Shown piece after piece: positions 1 through 6,682 of a stretch of DNA of 6,731 nt. The stretch is taken from the NCBI GenBank assembly GCA_946410365.1, contig CAMKAA010000051.1, forward strand, positions 1 through 6,731, read 5' to 3'. Both the position numbers and the translations under genes were made by a program. The notes under the pieces are model-generated. The model saw only the letters and a program-made list of their open reading frames with translations, was not told the DNA's origin and did not search any database. Position 1 is the stretch's first letter. Every line of letters starts with the position of its first letter. The DNA is from an uncultured Lachnospiraceae bacterium (GTDB taxonomy: Bacteria; Bacillota_A; Clostridia; Lachnospirales; Lachnospiraceae).

Positions 1-19
1 CGATCTTTTTTGTCCTATT

Positions 20-49
20 TTGACGATTCTATGTTAGTATTTTTATAAG
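20..49 (+). promoter_or_regulatory. Probable sigma-A promoter for the five-gene unit
   Basis: A -35 hexamer TTGACG (20-25, five of six matches to TTGACA) is followed after 18 nt by a -10 hexamer TATAAG (44-49, five of six matches to TATAAT). Transcription would start near position 56, about 30 nt before the first gene. The surrounding 50 bases are AT-rich compared with the coding DNA. The -10 lies inside the first copy of a 15-bp tandem repeat, so an identical TATAAG occurs at 59-64, but that copy is 33 nt from the -35 box and lacks a matching -35 of its own. Read by eye; no transcript data. Confidence 0.62.
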
Positions 50-70
50 CTTACTTTTTATAAGCTTACT
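41..70 (+). repeat. Perfect 2 x 15-bp tandem repeat over the -10 region
   Basis: Positions 41-55 and 56-70 are identical (TTTTATAAGCTTACT), head to tail. Each copy holds the 8-bp palindrome TAAGCTTA (46-53 and 61-68). Because each half is self-complementary, the two copies can also pair with each other as an 8-bp stem with a 7-nt loop (54-60). The repeat covers the predicted -10 hexamer and start point, so it could be a pair of operator sites or a simple slippage duplication. The sequence alone cannot decide between these. Confidence 0.9.
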
Positions 71-73
71 AAT

Positions 74-79
74 GAGGGG
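74..79 (+). promoter_or_regulatory. Ribosome binding site deciding the start of the DUF212 gene
   Basis: GAGGGG at 74-79 sits 5 nt before ATG 85 (7 nt if counted from GAGG) and 8 nt before ATG 88. A GTG at 79 is in the same frame but overlaps this purine tract, so it would have no binding site of its own. ATG 85 is therefore the preferred start. Confidence 0.7.
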
Positions 80-84
80 TGAAT

Positions 85-546
85 ATGATGGGTACAATGA
101 TCCTGGAAATATGCGGGAACAAAATTATTCAGACAGGTGCGGTCGCTTGGGTGATCTCACAGGTCATCAAGACATTGATCCACCTGATCGTCAATAAAAA
201 GATCGTCTGGGAGAGGCTTGTCGGAGACGGAGGAATGCCGAGCAGCCATTCTGCCACTGTGACTTCTGTGGCCGTTGCGACAGGCTTTAATGCAGGATGG
301 GGGTCGCCTGTTTTCGGGGTTGCAGTATTTATGGCGATCATAGTCATGCACGATGCAAGAGGCGTGCGAAGAGAGACAGGAAAGCAGGCTGTCGTTATCA
401 ACGATATGATCGACCTTTTCGAAAAAATGGGTGCCGGGAATCTGACACCGGAGCAGACGCTCAAGGAATTTGTTGGTCACACGCCCCTGCAGGTATTCGC
501 AGGGGGGATACTTGGCCTTATTATCGCGATTATTATGCATATGTGA
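85..546 (+). CDS. YuiD-like divergent PAP2 family membrane protein (DUF212)
   Basis: A 153-residue protein of the DUF212 group (acid phosphatase / vanadium-dependent haloperoxidase-related), which includes Bacillus subtilis YuiD. The family signature GGMPSSHSA is at residues 49-57, followed by a D-A-R-G-V-R-R segment at 90-96 and GHTPLQVFAGG at 131-141, all in the expected order. Hydrophobic stretches at about 15-36, 58-88 and 136-152 indicate an integral membrane protein. Length matches the family (about 150-160 residues), so it looks complete. The resemblance to PAP2 phosphatases suggests a lipid or polyprenyl phosphate substrate, but no activity is established for this group as far as I know. 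It is the first gene after the promoter, 26 nt ahead of nudC. Start chosen at ATG 85 because of the GAGGGG site; GTG 79 and ATG 88 are alternatives. Confidence 0.9.
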   Translation: MMGTMILEICGNKIIQTGAVAWVISQVIKTLIHLIVNKKIVWERLVGDGGMPSSHSATVTSVAVATGFNAGWGSPVFGVAVFMAIIVMHDARGVRRETGKQAVVINDMIDLFEKMGAGNLTPEQTLKEFVGHTPLQVFAGGILGLIIAIIMHM

Positions 547-551
547 TCACG

Positions 552-557
552 AAGGAG
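552..557 (+). promoter_or_regulatory. Near-consensus Shine-Dalgarno with long spacing before nudC
   Basis: AAGGAG at 552-557 is a strong ribosome binding sequence, but the ATG at 573 is 15 nt downstream rather than the usual 5-10. An in-frame TGA at 561-563 rules out any earlier start in this frame, and no ATG, GTG or TTG lies at normal spacing. A weaker TGAG (561-564) is 8 nt from the ATG. Translation may use the long spacing or re-initiation after the upstream stop at 546. Confidence 0.5.
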
Positions 558-572
558 CTTTGAGTATACGAT

Positions 573-1454
573 ATGATTCAGGATATTGCGCCTCACAGAA
601 TGGATAATCAGTTCAGAACCGGGATCAGACCTTTAAAGGACAGTCCGGTTCTGATATTCACCGGTCAGAAGATGGAGAGTATCATGGTCCGCCTCACAAA
701 GGGACGGATCAGTTTTCCTGTCGCATCCGAATTGCCGGATGACCTCGAGTATACTTTTTTGTTCTCAGTTGATGAACAACCATTGTTTATGGTGATAGAA
801 GAAGATCCGGATACGATCCGGCTGCCCGGGGACCTTGTGCCTGTGGACAGCAGAAAGCTTCGTCCCGACTTTTATCTCGGCGACGAAAACCGTCACATCA
901 TATTTGAAGCGTATACGGCAGGTCAGCTCGCCAGGTGGTATCACGACAACAGATACTGCGGCACATGCGCACATAAGACAGTCCCTTCACAGACGGAGAG
1001 AGCCCTGTGCTGCCCGCACTGCGGAAGAACGATCTATCCCCGCATCCTTCCGGCGGTGATCATCGGCGTTACGGACGGGGACAGGATCCTTATGACAAAA
1101 TATGCCGGGAGGAGTTATACTTTTTACGCGCTGGTAGCGGGGTTCAACGAGATCGGAGAGACTCTGGAGGAGACTGTGGCCAGAGAGGTTATGGAAGAAG
1201 TCGGGCTGAAGGTGAAGAATATCCGCTATTACAAGTCCCAGCCATGGGGTATAGTGGACGATCTTTTGGCCGGATTTTACTGCGATGTCGACGGCAGCAC
1301 AGATATTACACTGGACAGAAATGAACTTAAGGAGGCAGTATGGGTCGAGAGGAAAGACGTGGAGGGACAGCTTCATGACCTGAGCCTTACTAATGAGATG
1401 ATGGTCGTATTCCGGGAGGGGAAAGAACCTCTGGGATACAGATATGCCCGATGA
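573..1454 (+). CDS. nudC: NudC-type NAD(+)/NADH diphosphatase (Nudix hydrolase)
   Basis: A 293-residue cytoplasmic enzyme expected to cleave the pyrophosphate of NAD(H) to nicotinamide mononucleotide and AMP; E. coli NudC also removes NAD caps from RNA. Order: N-terminal rudimentary Nudix-like region (about 15-120), zinc ribbon with C129-x2-C132 and C147-x2-C150, then the catalytic Nudix domain (about 157-285). The Nudix box is intact: G190, E196, R204-E205, E208-E209, G211. The NudC signature downstream is only half kept: SQPW (222-225) is present, but the family's PFPxS is replaced by GIVDD. Catalysis by phosphodiester cleavage is therefore well supported, while strict NADH preference is less certain; another dinucleotide or capped RNA is possible. 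Length is slightly above E. coli NudC. The last 11 nt overlap the next gene, which suggests translational coupling. Confidence 0.9.
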   Translation: MIQDIAPHRMDNQFRTGIRPLKDSPVLIFTGQKMESIMVRLTKGRISFPVASELPDDLEYTFLFSVDEQPLFMVIEEDPDTIRLPGDLVPVDSRKLRPDFYLGDENRHIIFEAYTAGQLARWYHDNRYCGTCAHKTVPSQTERALCCPHCGRTIYPRILPAVIIGVTDGDRILMTKYAGRSYTFYALVAGFNEIGETLEETVAREVMEEVGLKVKNIRYYKSQPWGIVDDLLAGFYCDVDGSTDITLDRNELKEAVWVERKDVEGQLHDLSLTNEMMVVFREGKEPLGYRYAR

Positions 1455-2997
1455 GGATGACACATACCCTTACAGGTTCGCAGAGCAGGAACAGATCATG
1501 AAGGCAATGAATCTTTATATCCTGTCCAGAGCGGAGGGCGCGGACAGATTCTCCAAGCTGGCCAGAGAACTGACGGGAAGTGCATATGAGAAACAATATA
1601 GTGTACATGAGGTGGAATCCCTTCGCTCGCTGACGGATGGGATCGCTTCAGTGCTCAGGAGCAGAGCTGAAGAGGGGGAAAACTGGATCAGTCATCTGGA
1701 CGGATTCTATTTCTCCTTTACGATCGCGCACATAAGCAAGGAATTTGATCTCCTCAAGATCTCCGGAGACGGAGATGCCGTTCTTAATATTGAGCTTAAG
1801 AGTGAAAATGTCGAGGAGAGCAGGATCCTGAAGCAGCTCTCCCAGAACAGATATTACCTCTCTCATATTTCCCGCTCGATCTACTCCTTTACTTATGTAA
1901 TGGAGACCGATACCGTCTACAGCCTCAATGACAGAGGTTATATGCGCGTCTGCAGGATGGAAGACCTGGCGGACGTTCTCTGCCGTCCGGCATTCTCTGA
2001 GTACGTGGAGAAGGATCTTGACCAGTATTTCAGGGCTTCCGATTACCTGATCTCCCCTGCGGCTGAACCTGACAGGTTTCTGAGCGGCAGTTATTTTCTG
2101 ACTAATCAGCAGGCTGAATTCAAACGCAGGATCCAGGAAGTCTTTTCCGGGACCGGAACTGATACAGGTTGTCCGGTCATTGCGGTGAGAGGAACAGCGG
2201 GAACCGGCAAAACACTTCTGTTGTTCGACCTTGCCATGACTCTTTCCAAAAAGAAGAGAGTGCTTCTTGTAACAGGTGGGACTCTTCAGAAAGGGCACAA
2301 AGTTCTCGACGAAAGGCTCAAGAATGTCTTCATACGCACTGCTGACAGTTTCACGGAAACGGAGGAATGGGACTATTTGTTCCTTGACGAAGCAAACAGG
2401 ATATCGGAAACAGTTTTTAAACGGATCATGGAGTACGTGCAGAATCTGAGGATCCCCAGTATCATGGCTTATGATCCTCATGTTCTTACTGACACATATG
2501 GCAGGCTTGCTGAGGCTGAAAAGAGGATCATCCATTACAGTACCCTCCTTCTCGAATTTACCGGCAATATCCGGATCAACCGGCCGATCTTCTCTTTTTT
2601 GCAGAATCTCTTCCACACAAAGGAAAAGGCACGCAATGTAGACTACAGCTGTGTAGATGTGCTCTATGCCGGGAACAGGGAGGATGCAGAGGAAATCCTT
2701 TCCTACTACAGGGAGAAGGGATATCGCGGGATCACATTGCCGGGGGAAGATACAGAGATCTGCGGGGGAATCGGCGCAGAGGAGATCGTCGGAAACGAAT
2801 TTGACTGTATACTGCTGGTCCTGGACAGCAGGTTTTATTATGACGATGAGAAACGGCTAAGATACAGGGGAGAGGCGGCGGAAGAGGCGCTTGGTCTCCT
2901 CTATGAGGGTATTTCCCGGACCAGAGAGAGACTGTGCATTCTGGTGCTGGAGGATGAAAAGCTGTTTGACCATATCCTCTCAGTCAGAGAGCTGTAA
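1444..2997 (+). CDS. PD-(D/E)xK nuclease-like domain fused to DUF2075/SF1 helicase
   Basis: A 517-residue predicted nucleic acid enzyme. Residues about 80-155 look like a PD-(D/E)xK nuclease core: D102 in EFDLLKI, E117-x-K119 in NIELKS, then Q134-x3-Y138, the RecB/Cas4-type QxxxY motif. Residues about 215-510 are a superfamily 1 helicase/ATPase of the DUF2075 (Schlafen group 3-like) type: Walker A GTAGTGKT (250-257), Walker B FLDEAN (313-318, D315-E316), a motif III-like AYDPH (342-346), arginine R377 in GNIRINR, motif V-like VGNEFD (449-454) and motif VI-like SRTRERL (491-497). Metal and ATP ligands all appear intact, so activity is plausible; substrate and role are unknown. No signal peptide or membrane segment. 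Start is uncertain: ATG 1444 overlaps nudC by 11 nt but has only a weak GGA site, whereas ATG 1498 has AGGA (1487-1490) 7 nt upstream and would give 499 residues starting MKAMNLYIL, with all motifs retained. Confidence 0.85.
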   Translation: MPDEDDTYPYRFAEQEQIMKAMNLYILSRAEGADRFSKLARELTGSAYEKQYSVHEVESLRSLTDGIASVLRSRAEEGENWISHLDGFYFSFTIAHISKEFDLLKISGDGDAVLNIELKSENVEESRILKQLSQNRYYLSHISRSIYSFTYVMETDTVYSLNDRGYMRVCRMEDLADVLCRPAFSEYVEKDLDQYFRASDYLISPAAEPDRFLSGSYFLTNQQAEFKRRIQEVFSGTGTDTGCPVIAVRGTAGTGKTLLLFDLAMTLSKKKRVLLVTGGTLQKGHKVLDERLKNVFIRTADSFTETEEWDYLFLDEANRISETVFKRIMEYVQNLRIPSIMAYDPHVLTDTYGRLAEAEKRIIHYSTLLLEFTGNIRINRPIFSFLQNLFHTKEKARNVDYSCVDVLYAGNREDAEEILSYYREKGYRGITLPGEDTEICGGIGAEEIVGNEFDCILLVLDSRFYYDDEKRLRYRGEAAEEALGLLYEGISRTRERLCILVLEDEKLFDHILSVREL

Positions 2998-3039
2998 GAG
3001 GAACCTCGCGCAGGTTAATAAGATCAAGTGATACAGATA

Positions 3040-4881
3040 ATGAAGGAAACAGAAAAAGGAGAAAAACAGTTTAAGAGTTCCGTTTCACTGGTCATCTATT
3101 TCCTTAAAGGGAGCACCGGCTTTTTTCTGCTGAGTATGGTGTTTGCTTCGGCGGTATCCTTTTTGGATATGGTGCTGCCCGGAATGATCAGTTTTACAGT
3201 GGACAGTGTGATTGGTGACAAGACGCCGAATCTTCCGGCGTCTGTTTTGCTGTGGTTTGAAAACGCAGGAGGAGTGGAACTGCTCAGAAGGCAGCCGGTC
3301 CTGATCGCTGTCTCTGTCATCGCTGTAGCCCTGACAGGAGCAGTCTTTCGTTTTTGCTTCCGCTATTTCAATGAAGTGGCTGCGGAACGATTCGTTAAGC
3401 GGATCAGGGATGAATTGTTCGCCAAAATATTGAGGCTTCCTTACGCATGGCACGGCGCAAACAGCACCGGTGACATCATACAGCGCTGTACTTCGGATGT
3501 GGAGACTGTTAAGGTTTTCATCTCTGAACAGCTCACATCGCTGATCAGGGTCGTAGTCCTGATCGCGATGGCGATCCGTTTTATGTGGATGATCGATCCT
3601 TTCATGACGGGGATCGCTTCGATCTTTATCCCGGTCGTGATCGGCTACTCGCTTTTCTTCTATGCAAAGATAGGCGATGCTTTTGAAAAGGCAGACACGG
3701 AGGAAGGCCGCCTTTCAGCTATTGCGCAGGAGAATCTGACTGGTGTCAGGGTTGTGCGGGCGTTTGGAAGAGAGCGTTTCGAGAGGGAGAGATTTGAGAA
3801 GCAGAACGATTATTACACCGGATTCTGGATCCGCCTGATGCGCATATTGTCCCTCAACTGGGTCACCGGGGATGTGATGACGGGACTGCAGTATCTGATC
3901 GTAAACATCATGGGGGCAGTGTTCTGTGTAAACGGCACTATAACTGCGGGACAATTCATTGCCTTTGTGTCCTATAACAGCCTGCTGATATGGCCTGTCA
4001 GATCCCTTGGCCGTGTGATCTCGGAGATGAGCAAAGCCGGGATCTCCATAGAGAGAATACTCTATATCATGAACGCGGAAGAGGAGACTGAGCCGGAGGG
4101 AGCGCTGAGGCCGCCCATGGACCGGGACATCCGCTTTGAACATGTCTCTTTCGGATATGGCGGAGATTCCGGGGAAGCGCTTACGGATGTTTCCCTTGAG
4201 ATCCCTGCAGGGGCAACAGTAGGCATACTCGGCGGAACAGGTTCGGGAAAATCTACGCTTATGTATCTTTTGGAAAAACTGTATCCGCTGCAGGAGGGCT
4301 GCGGACGGATCATGATCGGGGATACAGACCTGTCAGATATCAGCAACTCTTATGTGCGTTCTCAGATCGGGATGGTCCTTCAGGAACCTTTTCTTTTTTC
4401 AAGGTCCATTGAAGACAATATCGCGATCACATCCCGGGGCTACAGAAGAGAAGACGTCCGAAGGGCATCGAAGACCGCGGACCTTCTGGAGGCAGTCGAC
4501 AGATTCCCGTCAGGATTTGAGACATTCGTCGGCGAACGCGGCGTAACTCTGTCCGGAGGCCAGAAGCAGAGGACAGCAATTGCGAGGATGCTCATCCGGA
4601 AATGCCCGGTCATGATCTTTGATGACTCACTATCGGCGGTGGACGCGGAGACCGACGCAAGGATCCGCGCGGCACTGAGAAAGGATACCGGAGAAGCTAC
4701 CGTGATCCTGATCTCGCACAGGATCACGACGATCATGCATGCGGACCGTATCGCTGTTATGGAAAAAGGCAGAGTCATGGAGACGGGGACACACGGGGAA
4801 CTCCTTGCGCTTGGCGGTATCTACAGGAGGATCTATGATCTGCAGATGAATGAGACCGGAGAGGAGGTGCGGGATGAATAA
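3040..4881 (+). CDS. ABC exporter half-transporter, subunit with degenerate ATP site
   Basis: A type IV (ABCB-like) exporter subunit with transmembrane domain then nucleotide-binding domain. Residues are numbered here from the in-frame GTG at 3028 (617 residues; 613 from ATG 3040). Six membrane segments are visible at about 28-50, 88-110, 171-189, 193-213, 281-301 and 307-326. The NBD has A-loop Y377, Walker A GGTGSGKST (402-410), Q-loop Q452, signature LSGGQ (508-512), Walker B VMIFDD (528-533), D-loop SAVD (536-539) and H-loop H564. The usual catalytic glutamate after Walker B is aspartate (D533), typical of the degenerate half of heterodimeric exporters such as TM287/288 and BmrCD. The next gene supplies the partner; its start lies inside this gene's end. 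Substrate unknown: no C39 peptidase domain and no precursor peptide nearby. Start is uncertain, since neither GTG 3028 nor ATG 3040 has a good binding site; ATG preferred. Confidence 0.94.
   Translation: MKETEKGEKQFKSSVSLVIYFLKGSTGFFLLSMVFASAVSFLDMVLPGMISFTVDSVIGDKTPNLPASVLLWFENAGGVELLRRQPVLIAVSVIAVALTGAVFRFCFRYFNEVAAERFVKRIRDELFAKILRLPYAWHGANSTGDIIQRCTSDVETVKVFISEQLTSLIRVVVLIAMAIRFMWMIDPFMTGIASIFIPVVIGYSLFFYAKIGDAFEKADTEEGRLSAIAQENLTGVRVVRAFGRERFERERFEKQNDYYTGFWIRLMRILSLNWVTGDVMTGLQYLIVNIMGAVFCVNGTITAGQFIAFVSYNSLLIWPVRSLGRVISEMSKAGISIERILYIMNAEEETEPEGALRPPMDRDIRFEHVSFGYGGDSGEALTDVSLEIPAGATVGILGGTGSGKSTLMYLLEKLYPLQEGCGRIMIGDTDLSDISNSYVRSQIGMVLQEPFLFSRSIEDNIAITSRGYRREDVRRASKTADLLEAVDRFPSGFETFVGERGVTLSGGQKQRTAIARMLIRKCPVMIFDDSLSAVDAETDARIRAALRKDTGEATVILISHRITTIMHADRIAVMEKGRVMETGTHGELLALGGIYRRIYDLQMNETGEEVRDE
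4701..4728. repeat. 10-bp perfect inverted repeat with 8-nt loop inside the exporter gene
   Basis: CGTGATCCTG (4701-4710) is exactly complementary to CAGGATCACG (4719-4728), leaving an 8-nt loop (4711-4718). It lies over the codons for the conserved stretch around the H-loop histidine. There is no T-run after it, so it is not an intrinsic terminator. It may be a by-product of codon choice in a conserved motif; the corresponding region of the partner gene does not have it. Confidence 0.5.
4862..4867 (+). promoter_or_regulatory. Consensus Shine-Dalgarno deciding the start of the second ABC gene
   Basis: AGGAGG at 4862-4867 lies 6 nt before ATG 4874, inside the last codons of the upstream ABC gene. 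An in-frame ATG at 4850 precedes this site and has no comparable one, so 4874 is the start. The ATG overlaps the upstream stop (TAA, 4879-4881), the arrangement expected for translational coupling and balanced synthesis of two subunits. Confidence 0.88.
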
Positions 4882-6676
4882 AGAACGTGAAACCGCGTCT
4901 CTGCCTCTGTTCGGCATTCCGCGCCTGATTCCTTATCTGCGTCCGTACAGAAACAGAGTGATCAGAATGATCATTCTTGCGCTCATCTGCAGCGTGATCG
5001 ATGTCTCATATCCTCTGTTCGGACGCTATGCGCTGGATCACTTTGTCGCCGGAAAGACGCTCGAAGGCATGCCGCTGTTCATCGTCATCTATCTTTTGGT
5101 CCTGGCTTTTCAGTCTGTCATAAATGACAGGACAATGGTGGATTCCGGAACAGTGGAGATGAGCATCGACAGGGACCTCAGGAACAAAGCCTTTAATCAC
5201 CTGCAGACTCTGTCCTTCTCCTATTTCAACCGCAACAGTGTCGGATATATCCATGCCAGGGTTATGAGCGACACGGGAAAGATCGGAGAAGCGGTATCAT
5301 GGCGAATGATGGACTGCATTTGGAACGGATCCTATATTCTTTTTGCCATCTTCGTAATGATGATGACGGAGATAAGACTCGCATTGTGGATGATCTTTCT
5401 TCTGGCGGCGGCAGGAATTCTGATCTGGCTGTTTCAGAACAGACTTGTCGCAGCAAACAGGCTTATCCGTGAAATAAACTCTAGGATCACGGGAAGCTTT
5501 AACGAGGGGATCATCGGCGCGAGGACGATCAAACTGCTGAGCATTGAAAAGAAGATGCAGCAGGAGTTCAAAGAGGTGACGGAGGATTTCAGAAGGGAGT
5601 CTGTGCATGCGGTCAGATACTCCGCGATGCTCATTTCCACAGTGACTTTGATGTCTTCCGCGGCGCTCGCCGTCGTCCTCTGGCAGGGAGGGGCGCTGAC
5701 CAGAGAAGGGCTCCTGAAGATCGGAACCCTCTCCGTATTTGTCTCCTATGCTGTGGGAATGGTTGAGCCGCTGCAGTTCATTATTCAGAACATATCCGGC
5801 TTTATCGCTATTCAGGTCAATATTGAGAGACTTACAGATCTTCTGGCTGAACCTGCGGATGTCGCGGACTCGCCGGAGGTGATCGAACGCTACGGCGACA
5901 GTTTCAACCCTAAATATGAGAACTGGGAGGAACTGCTCGGAGATATTGAATTCAGAGACGTGACCTTCCGCTACCCAGACGGGGAGGAGAACGTGCTTGA
6001 GCATTTCAGTCTCAAAGTTCCCCGCGGTCAAAATATAGCGATCGTCGGGGAGACCGGAGCAGGTAAATCCACTTTGGTAAATCTGGTGTGCCGTTTTTAC
6101 GAGCCAACGGAAGGTACTCTCCTGATCGACGGAAGGGACGCGAGGGAGAGGTCCCAGCTGTGGCTTCACAGCCATCTCGGCTATGTGCTTCAATCGCCGC
6201 ATCTTTTTTCCGGATCGGTCAGGGAAAATCTCAGATACGGAAGGCCCGACGCGACGGACGAAGAGATACTCCGCGCGCTGGATATGGTTTCGGCCGGGCA
6301 TATCGTGGAGAGGATGGGAGGTCTTGACAGCGAAGTGGGAGAAGGCGGAAGCCGTCTTTCAACAGGTGAGAAGCAGCTGCTGTCCTTTGCGAGAGCGCTT
6401 CTGGCTGATCCCAAACTTCTGATCCTGGATGAGGCGACTTCTTCCATCGATACTCTGACAGAAAAAGCGATCCAGCAGGCGATCTCAGTGGTGACCAAAG
6501 GGAGGACCTGTTTTGTCATCGCTCACAGGCTGTCTACGATCACGAACGCGGATCTGATCCTGGCTGTCAGGGACGGCAAAATAGAGGAGCGAGGAACTCA
6601 TTCCGAACTCATGAAGAAAAAAGGATATTACTACTCTTTATACAGCAGACAGTATGAGGAGAGTATTTTGGGGTGA
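4874..6676 (+). CDS. ABC exporter half-transporter, subunit with catalytic glutamate
   Basis: A 600-residue exporter subunit (TMD then NBD). Membrane segments at about 30-50, 66-85, 149-167, 169-188, 250-271 and 282-305. A polar linker of about 35 residues (322-357) precedes the NBD. The NBD has A-loop Y367, Walker A GETGAGKST (392-400), Q-loop Q440, Walker B LLILDE (515-520) with catalytic E520, D-loop SSID (523-526) and H-loop H551. The signature motif is altered: LSTGE (495-499) instead of LSGGQ. In a heterodimer this altered signature faces the Walker A/B of the upstream subunit (which has Asp for Glu), giving one degenerate site, while this subunit's own Walker motifs face the partner's intact LSGGQ, giving one competent site. 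The start overlaps the upstream stop by 8 nt and has a perfect AGGAGG. Substrate (drug, peptide or lipid) cannot be told from sequence. The gene ends 6 nt before the terminator stem. Confidence 0.95.
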   Translation: MNKERETASLPLFGIPRLIPYLRPYRNRVIRMIILALICSVIDVSYPLFGRYALDHFVAGKTLEGMPLFIVIYLLVLAFQSVINDRTMVDSGTVEMSIDRDLRNKAFNHLQTLSFSYFNRNSVGYIHARVMSDTGKIGEAVSWRMMDCIWNGSYILFAIFVMMMTEIRLALWMIFLLAAAGILIWLFQNRLVAANRLIREINSRITGSFNEGIIGARTIKLLSIEKKMQQEFKEVTEDFRRESVHAVRYSAMLISTVTLMSSAALAVVLWQGGALTREGLLKIGTLSVFVSYAVGMVEPLQFIIQNISGFIAIQVNIERLTDLLAEPADVADSPEVIERYGDSFNPKYENWEELLGDIEFRDVTFRYPDGEENVLEHFSLKVPRGQNIAIVGETGAGKSTLVNLVCRFYEPTEGTLLIDGRDARERSQLWLHSHLGYVLQSPHLFSGSVRENLRYGRPDATDEEILRALDMVSAGHIVERMGGLDSEVGEGGSRLSTGEKQLLSFARALLADPKLLILDEATSSIDTLTEKAIQQAISVVTKGRTCFVIAHRLSTITNADLILAVRDGKIEERGTHSELMKKKGYYYSLYSRQYEESILG

Positions 6677-6682
6677 AAAAAA

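Noticed and set aside
484..505. GC-rich hairpin CCCCTGC / GCAGGGG with 8-nt loop near the end of the DUF212 gene
   Set aside because: It has no T-run after it and lies in codons for the conserved GHTPLQVFAGG segment, so it is not a terminator. A minor attenuating effect cannot be excluded.
1648..2616. Long open frame on the minus strand (about 322 codons) opposite the nuclease-helicase gene
   Set aside because: It is fully antisense to a gene with clear conserved motifs, its translation shows no recognisable family or domain, and I see no supporting promoter or gene context. Best explained as a shadow of codon bias.
3002..3016. Small inverted repeat AACCT-CGCGC-AGGTT in the gap before the first ABC gene
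   Set aside because: The stem is only 5 bp and no T-run follows, too weak to call a terminator or operator.
3015..3041. AT-rich stretch with a GATAAT hexamer as a possible internal promoter for the ABC pair
   Set aside because: The hexamer overlaps the ATG at 3040 and no matching -35 box lies at proper spacing, so it could not drive this gene from its own start.
4850..4873. Upstream in-frame ATG extending the second ABC subunit by eight residues
   Set aside because: The consensus AGGAGG at 4862-4867 lies downstream of it and is perfectly spaced for ATG 4874; the extra residues would be translated through the ribosome binding site.
5297..6301. Long open frame on the minus strand (about 334 codons) opposite the second ABC gene
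   Set aside because: The translation is low in recognisable motifs and lies wholly within the coding sequence of a complete ABC subunit; treated as a codon-bias shadow.
3040..6676. Bacteriocin or lantibiotic export system
   Set aside because: Neither ABC subunit has an N-terminal C39 peptidase domain, and no small precursor-like gene or modification enzyme is present in the window.
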